DNA of 64,000 nucleotides from Neolentinus lepideus HHB14362 ss-1 (Eukaryota; Basidiomycota; Agaricomycetes; Gloeophyllales; Gloeophyllaceae): NCBI GenBank assembly GCA_001632425.1, contig KV425555.1, positions 330,795 through 394,794 on the forward strand, given 5' to 3'. Positions 58,148 through 64,000 of the stretch are shown piece after piece. The position numbers and the translations under genes were made by a program. The stretch's first letter is position 1. The number at the start of each line of letters is the position of its first letter. The notes beneath the pieces were generated by a model, which made no database searches, had not been told where the DNA came from, and saw nothing but the letters and a program-made list of their open reading frames with translations.

Positions 58148-61100
58148 ATGTCGACGCTTGAGATACAATCCCTGGACTTTGTGAATGGGAGTCAGGAGTT
58201 TGTGAACCCCGATGTTCTCATCTCGCGCAGTCCGGAGAACTCGATTAATGCAGCGGACATTGCACCATGGGACGAACCAGTGAGTAGCTTTCATGATATT
58301 GATGCATGCATTGTAACAGCAGATTCGCAGCCCGCAACGCCTAAGAGGCCGCATAAGTCCTTTGGCTTCGGGCACAAACCCTCTTTCTCCTCCTTTGGCC
58401 TCACGCGCCAAACCAGCGCCCAGAATCTCCCTCCCGAAAGAATCTTTGGGAGCGTGTCCCAGGTCTCACTTGATAGGTCGACAATATGCTCAGGAGATAG
58501 TGACTCGCGCGTTCGGGAGCTGCAAAAGTCGAAATCGTCCATGAATATATTCAGCAAGATCAAGAGGTCGCGGAGTAGACCTCGTCTTTCGAGCGACACG
58601 TCCTCCACCTCTCTACTCGCTATTCCTCCTTTACCTATCCATGGGTTCTCCTCTTCTATATCACTAGCTCCTCTGCCACAAGACACGCCAAAGAAAGATA
58701 AGAAGGCGCGACGTAGAGCTAATGACGCCCGGCTATCAATTTCCCACTCTTCCCCTAGTTCTCCTTCAGACATGACTCTTGACACGAACCTGGATGATAT
58801 GGAGGGTATTGTTGACCTGAATGCATTACATCCCGATTCCGCCTCTGTTGCAGGTAGCGGCATTTCGAGCGGATCGAGTATGTCAGGACGTAGCTCTCAT
58901 TCCCGCCGTGGTCCATCATCTTCCAATGTCATCTTCAGCAATCCCAATCCTTTCGGTCACCCCAACGACTTGTCAGGAAGGTCACGGCAACCACATATGC
59001 CGATCACGGAGCGCAACATTTCACCGAAGAGCTTACCTAGTCCTTCCGGACCACCTCCAGGACATGATCCTGTGTCTTGGGATGCTCCCGATAGTTGGGC
59101 CGTTGTTGACAAGAATGGAACAGCGGACTCGCTCGGTGAGCCAGACTATACTAGCGAGGACGAAGAGAATGGCGCTGCGAGACGGAAGTCCCATAGGAAG
59201 ACGACGACTATTACTATGGAGCGAAAGGAGGTGCCTAATCACTCCAAACCGTACAGGATTCGTGTATACCGTCCTAACCTGACGCATCACGTCGTCACAA
59301 TCAACCTCGCGGTAACCGTTTCAGAATTGTATCCCGTATTGAATGAAAAGCTACTCCTTGATCCTGAACGCGAGACGCATCGCCTTTATTTAAAGGAGCG
59401 CGGTAGAGGTAAGTTGGAGAAGTCGATAAATGCACAGCTGCTGATATTGTGACAGAGCGGGTACTGGCTGGGACTGAGAGGCCGGCGGATATCGTTCGGA
59501 GACGGCTGGAACAGGCTGGATATGATGCCAAGGATGGACAAGACCTCCTGGAAAACGATGATATTGGTTTCCTACTCAGGTTCGTGTACAAGACTAACCT
59601 GCTTGGACCCACTGTGAGTCGTCGCCTTTCTCAGACCTAACATCACCTAACTCGTGACAACAGGAAGAGGAATTGGTGTTTGAGAACTTTGAATACGTCG
59701 ACTTGACGGGACGGAGTCTCAAGACTGTGCCCATCGCCCTCTACAGCCAAGCACATACCATTGTCTCTCTCACACTCTCCCGTAATCCAATGCTTGAGAT
59801 CCCACGAGATTTTATCCAGCGCTGTACCACGCTTCGAGACTTGCGTCTTTCGAATATGGCTATGAAGAAAGTACCACAAAGTGTTCGGTACTGCAGCACT
59901 CTTCACAGGATAGATATCTCGTCGAACCGAATTGTCAGCCTGGACGAGTCTTTCCTGTCGGAGATACCTGACCTACGAGAACTGAAAGCTCAGAACAATC
60001 GACTTGAGACATTGCCTTGGTTCTTCCCGCGGATGAATAATCTCAAGTTCATCAACATTTCGAACAACAAATTCCAGAGATTCCCTTCACACCTCTGCCA
60101 AGTGGCCAGTCTCGTTGATCTTGACATATCATTCAATATGATCACGGACATCCCGGAGGAGATTGGCGAGTTGACGAATCTGGAGCACTTAGTCATTGTC
60201 GGCAACCAGGTTTCAAGGCTGCCTAGATCTTTCTCGCAGTTAGAGAACTTGAAACTGCTTGATTGTCGGCGAAACAGGATATCGGATATGTCCATGGTGT
60301 GTGCCCTGCCGAAACTGGCTACGCTCATGGCCGATCACAACGCCATTCATGCATTGGAGCTGTCCCTTGGGCGATCTCTCGAGATCTTGGACGCGTCGCG
60401 GAATGACATTACTCAGCTGCTTCTCGTCCCTGGGCCTAAGGGTCCTACTCCATCCGTCCTCACCTCTTTAGATATCTCCCATGCAAAGTTGCCTTCCCTT
60501 GATGAGGCGATCTTTTCGCAGCTGTCGTCCCTGAAAAAACTGAAACTTGATCACAACTCGTTCAGGTTCATCCCCGAATCGCTTGGTGAACTCGCCCGTC
60601 TCGAATCCTTGTCTTGCTCAGACAACCAGCTGGACTCTTTGCCTGTCTCGATTGGGCGGTTGCAAAAGCTGGAGTTTCTGGATGCGCATAACAATAGCTT
60701 GACTGAGTTGCCTTCTACGCTGTGGAGCTGCGCTTCCTTGGTTCATATAAATTTCACCTCTAACCTAGTTAGTGTTTGGCATCCTCCTCCCATGACGGCC
60801 TTACCAGCCAATGGTGATGGCGGTATTGGGAATCCTATACTTTCCGAGAGGAAGGCATCGGCTACCTCGATTGAGCACGGTCGCCCTGTCCCTCCCCTGG
60901 CGAAGTCCTTAGAGCGGCTTTTCCTTGGAGAGAACAGGTTGGCAGATGACGCCTTGCATTCACTTACCGGCCTGAGGGAGTTGAAAGTCCTCAATCTTTC
61001 TTTCAATGACATTCAAGAGATGCCGTCCCGATTCTTTGCGGGCCTTGTGAAGTTGGAAGAGCTGTACCTCAGTGGAAATAAGCTGTCTATCATTCCTACA

Positions 61101-63630
61101 GAAGATCTTCACCGCTTGACCAAGCTTGCGGTTCTCTTCCTCAACGGAAACAAGTTGCAGACTTTACCACAGGAGCTCACAAAAGTCGCTAGTCTTCAGG
61201 CTCTCGATGTCGGAAGTAATGTTTTGAAGTACAACATCAACAACTGGGAATTCGATTGGAATTGGTAGGTGACATCTCATGGAGGGTGGTGCATCGCTTA
61301 TGCTCATCTGGTCTGTCAGGAATTTCAATAAGAACTTGAAGTACCTCAACCTTTCCGGCAATAAGAGACTAGCGATCAAGCCTGATGCTCACATGAGCCA
61401 CAAGGGACAACGGAGCGTAGAACATGAGCGAAGCAAGATGTTGGCGGGATTTACGGATCTGACGCAACTTCGCATTTTGGGGCTCATGGATGTCACTACG
61501 ACATTTGTGCCCAATATCCCAGAAGAGAACGAAGACCGTCGAGTTCGAACCTCGGGCTCAGATGTGAACGGGTTAGGCTATGGCATCGCGGATACTCTAG
61601 GCAAGGCAGAACACCTCAGCATGTTTGATCTCGTGCAACCTCATTTCCGAGGCAATGAGAAAGAGGCGGTCTTTGCTATGTTCGGCCGGGCGCAGTCAAA
61701 GGGAAATAACAATGTTCTGTCGAAGTACCTGCATGATCGATTCTGTCCTACTTTCATCGAGCAACTTGATGCCATAGGTTCCGACGACTCAGATGACGTG
61801 CCTGGCGCTCTCAGGAGGACCTTCTTGGCACTGAATAAGTCTTTGCATGATTACTTATACTCCGGTCGCAAGATGTCTCATGCTGGTACTATGCCCCAAG
61901 CCTCTCAATTCGAAATCTCAAGCCAGAGCGGGGCTTGTGGTATAGTTTTGTACCTGCAGGACAGGACCTTGTATGTCGCGAATGCCGGAAATGCTTTGGC
62001 GGTCATCTCTAAGCAGGGCGGTGCAATACCCCTAGCGAAGAAGCATGACCCTTTCGACCGAGAAGAGACAGCAAGGATCAGAGCAGCCGAAGGCTGGGTC
62101 TCACCTAAAGGCCTCGTCAATGACGAAGTGGACATATCTCGCGCCTTCGGATTCTATAATTTGTTGCCAGTTGTCAACGCCCGCCCATACGTCCATACGT
62201 ACGCACTAAGTCCTTTGGATGAATTCGTGATCATCGGCAACCGTGGTCTGTGGGACTACGTATCTTACCAAACTGCCGTTGACATTGCGCGTTCCGAACG
62301 CGGTGATCCAATGATTGCTGCTCAGAAACTGCGCGATTTCGCGATAAGTTACGGAGCTGACGGAAGCACTATGATTATGGTGATAAGTGTGGCTGAGATC
62401 CCCTCGACTGCACGCTCCCGCCAACCTACGATTGATTCCCTTGTGGACCCCGAGTACGGTTCCTCGCTACGGCGCAGACGGCGGGATGAGATTACTGATC
62501 GCAATATATCGCGGCTGGACATCGAGGTACAGCCACCAGTCGGGCACGTTGCTTTAGTATTCACGGATATTCGTAATTCGACGCACCTGTGGGAGGTCAA
62601 TTCCGGAATGGCGACTGCTATGCGGCTGCATAACAACCTGCTCCGTAGACAACTTCGATTCTGTGGTGGCTATGAAGTCAAAACAGAAGGTGACGCCTTC
62701 ATGTGCTCGTTCCCTACCACCCTCTCGGCTCTGTGGTGGTGCCTGTCTGTACAAGAAGCATTGCTCAAGGAGGCATGGCCTTTGGAAATCCTGGAGTGTG
62801 AAGATGGGAAGGAGATCATTGATGCCGACGGTCGCGTTATCGAGAGAGGCCTGTCCGTAAGGATGGGCATGCATTGTGGGACGCCTGTGTGCGAAAGGGA
62901 CCCCATCACACATCGCATGGATTATTTCGGGCCCGTTGTCAATCGCTCTGCCAGGATCTGTGCTCGCGCAGCTGGAGGCCAGATTATGTGCAGTGCCGAC
63001 GTTGTTCGCGAGATTAACGCTAAGGTCCTAGGCACTGAACCTGAAACAGAGTACTCTCCCTTGCAGACACCTCAAGCCATCGAGGCCATAAATCAGATTG
63101 GGATTGAGCTCGTTCCCGTTGGTGAAGTGAAGCTAAAGGGCCTGGAAATTCCGGAGACGCTTTCGATCGCATATCCTCGTGCACTCGAGAGCCGGAAGGA
63201 TCTTAAGGACGATGAGCCAAGCGAGAGGACATCGAGAATCCAGTTCAGCGTCGAGCAGATGCGCCAATTGGAGCTGTTGGCACTTCGCCTGGAAGCACTC
63301 AGCTCGGGCAGAGTATTTAGACCCACACCGGAGCGCAGAGGCAGCACCGCAGGACTCTCGCCCTCCGACGCGACATCGTTTGAGTCGTATATCATCTCTG
63401 GAGACCCGCAGCTCCTTCTTCCTCCCATCAACGACAAGGCATCTGATACTGACTTGATGGTCCTGCTGGATTCTCTTTCTTTACGCATCGAGAACTCTTT
63501 GAAGGCGTTAGCTCTCAGACACTTGTCAGAAGATGAAGGCATTAAACGCGTCCTAGCTTCCCTCTTGGTCGACAGACAGAACGATGAACGGACTTCGCGT
63601 GCTTTGTTATCACTCTTTGACGTTAGCTAG
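58148..63630 (+). CDS. Adenylate cyclase (RA-LRR-PP2C-class III cyclase)
   Basis: Exons 58148-59408, 59456-59613, 59664-61264 and 61320-63630, 1776 aa. Makes cAMP from ATP for protein kinase A signalling in growth, mating and nutrient sensing; in fungi it acts at the membrane under Ras and G-alpha control. Order: disordered Ser-rich N-terminus (1-360); Ras-association domain about 365-470 (YRIRVYRPNLTHHVVTINLA); about 20 leucine-rich repeats 480-1030; PP2C-like region about 1100-1370 (NALAVISKQGGAIPLAKKHD, EFVIIGNRGLWDYVS); catalytic class III domain about 1410-1575. In the last, VFTDIRNST and EGDAFMCSF supply the two metal-binding Asp, and MDYFGPVVNRSARI the nucleotide and transition-state part. 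Family length is about 2000 aa; the N-terminus is shorter here. Confidence 0.93.
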
Positions 63631-63817
63631 TTTTCGACGCATTTAATTGTTTTCGGTTGCACTGTGAATGTTTTGAATGTTGTAAAGTAACTTATTCGCT
63701 TTCGATTTCAGTTGTCTTGTGTAGTTTATTTGTATTGTACGCCAGTACTAGTTGCATCCCATCGTGGAGGAACGATAGACACGGACCGCAGGCCTTCACC
63801 TCCAGAGAATACAAGGA
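63631..63817. other. 3' flank of adenylate cyclase
   Basis: AT-rich sequence with TTTTGAATGTTGTAAAG-like signals expected of a transcript end. No gene seen. Confidence 0.4.
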
Positions 63818-64000
63818 TCATACATGAGTGTTATTCCATATTGACCGAACAACGAAATCAGCAGAACTAGGTGAAGATACTTTGGACAGCGCTGGGTTCA
63901 GTAGGAATTGCACTGGTGCGAACGGTGAGTAACAAGGACATCCTACATGGAGTGATCACTATTACCTGTACGGTCGATGCCCGGGATAAGGTAGAAACCG
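63818..64000 (-). CDS. Possible 3' exons of a gene running off the window
   Basis: On minus a frame entering from the right edge reads FYLIPGIDRT, then a GTAATAG..CACCAG intron-like segment, then VQFLLNPALSKVSSPSSADF and a stop at 63820-63818. The frame is consistent across the putative splice, but the piece is too short to identify. It would converge on adenylate cyclase. Confidence 0.3.

Noticed and set aside
1..64000. CRISPR arrays, rRNA genes, bacterial operons or replication origins
   Set aside because: None seen. The window is intron-rich eukaryotic DNA throughout.

Overview
The window is nuclear DNA of a filamentous basidiomycete, most likely an Agaricomycete. The genes carry many short introns (about 45-70 nt, GT..AG), microexons of 6-11 nt occur, intergenic gaps are short, and the families are typical of that group: MATH/BTB, F-box, GT61, DM9/CBM5-12, UVDE, PalC and a large adenylate cyclase. 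All exon coordinates were worked out by eye from reading frame, splice signals and family conservation. There is no transcript support.

Layout, left to right. 0-3 kb: the 3' part of a cytochrome P450 cut by the window edge, then a decayed N-terminal piece that looks like a Plavaka/KDZ-type transposase. 3-9 kb: a GT61-type glycosyltransferase and a MATH-BTB adaptor, both on minus. 8.8-15.8 kb: two paralogous DM9-repeat genes on minus. The second has an added N-terminal CBM5/12-like chitin-binding module, and its first coding exon is split by a 3.9-kb transposon (11805-15714). That element has a CGTAG target duplication, CACTG-starting inverted termini and dense palindromic subterminal repeats. 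Instead of a transposase it carries decayed fragments of a terpene synthase and an aquaporin. 16-23 kb: a 12-exon, 1405-codon disordered protein with a C-terminal membrane segment, then a small secreted protein. 23-29 kb: a protein with a HeLo/MLKL-like helical bundle and a CHORD-like zinc module, then TRM11. 29-34 kb: a GH18 chitinase-like enzyme and an SLC49-like MFS transporter. 34-41 kb: a WBP4-like splicing factor, UV-damage endonuclease, and the pH-signalling BRO1 protein PalC. 40-51 kb: a basic unknown protein, an F-box protein, tRNA-Val(AAC) with an intron, two membrane-anchored glutaredoxin-like proteins (one without the catalytic cysteine), and an F-box relic. 51-64 kb: a small Lys-rich protein, a securin-like candidate, a nuclease-like relic, a NIPA-type Mg2+ transporter with a 6-nt microexon and a GC-AG intron, and adenylate cyclase with RA, LRR, PP2C-like and class III cyclase parts.

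The genes are mostly independent housekeeping or signalling loci, not a pathway cluster. Accessory character is concentrated at 1.4-2.5, 8.8-15.8, 23.4-26.2, 49.2-50.8 and 54.1-54.6 kb. The most striking structure is the gene-fragment-carrying transposon and the DM9 gene it broke.
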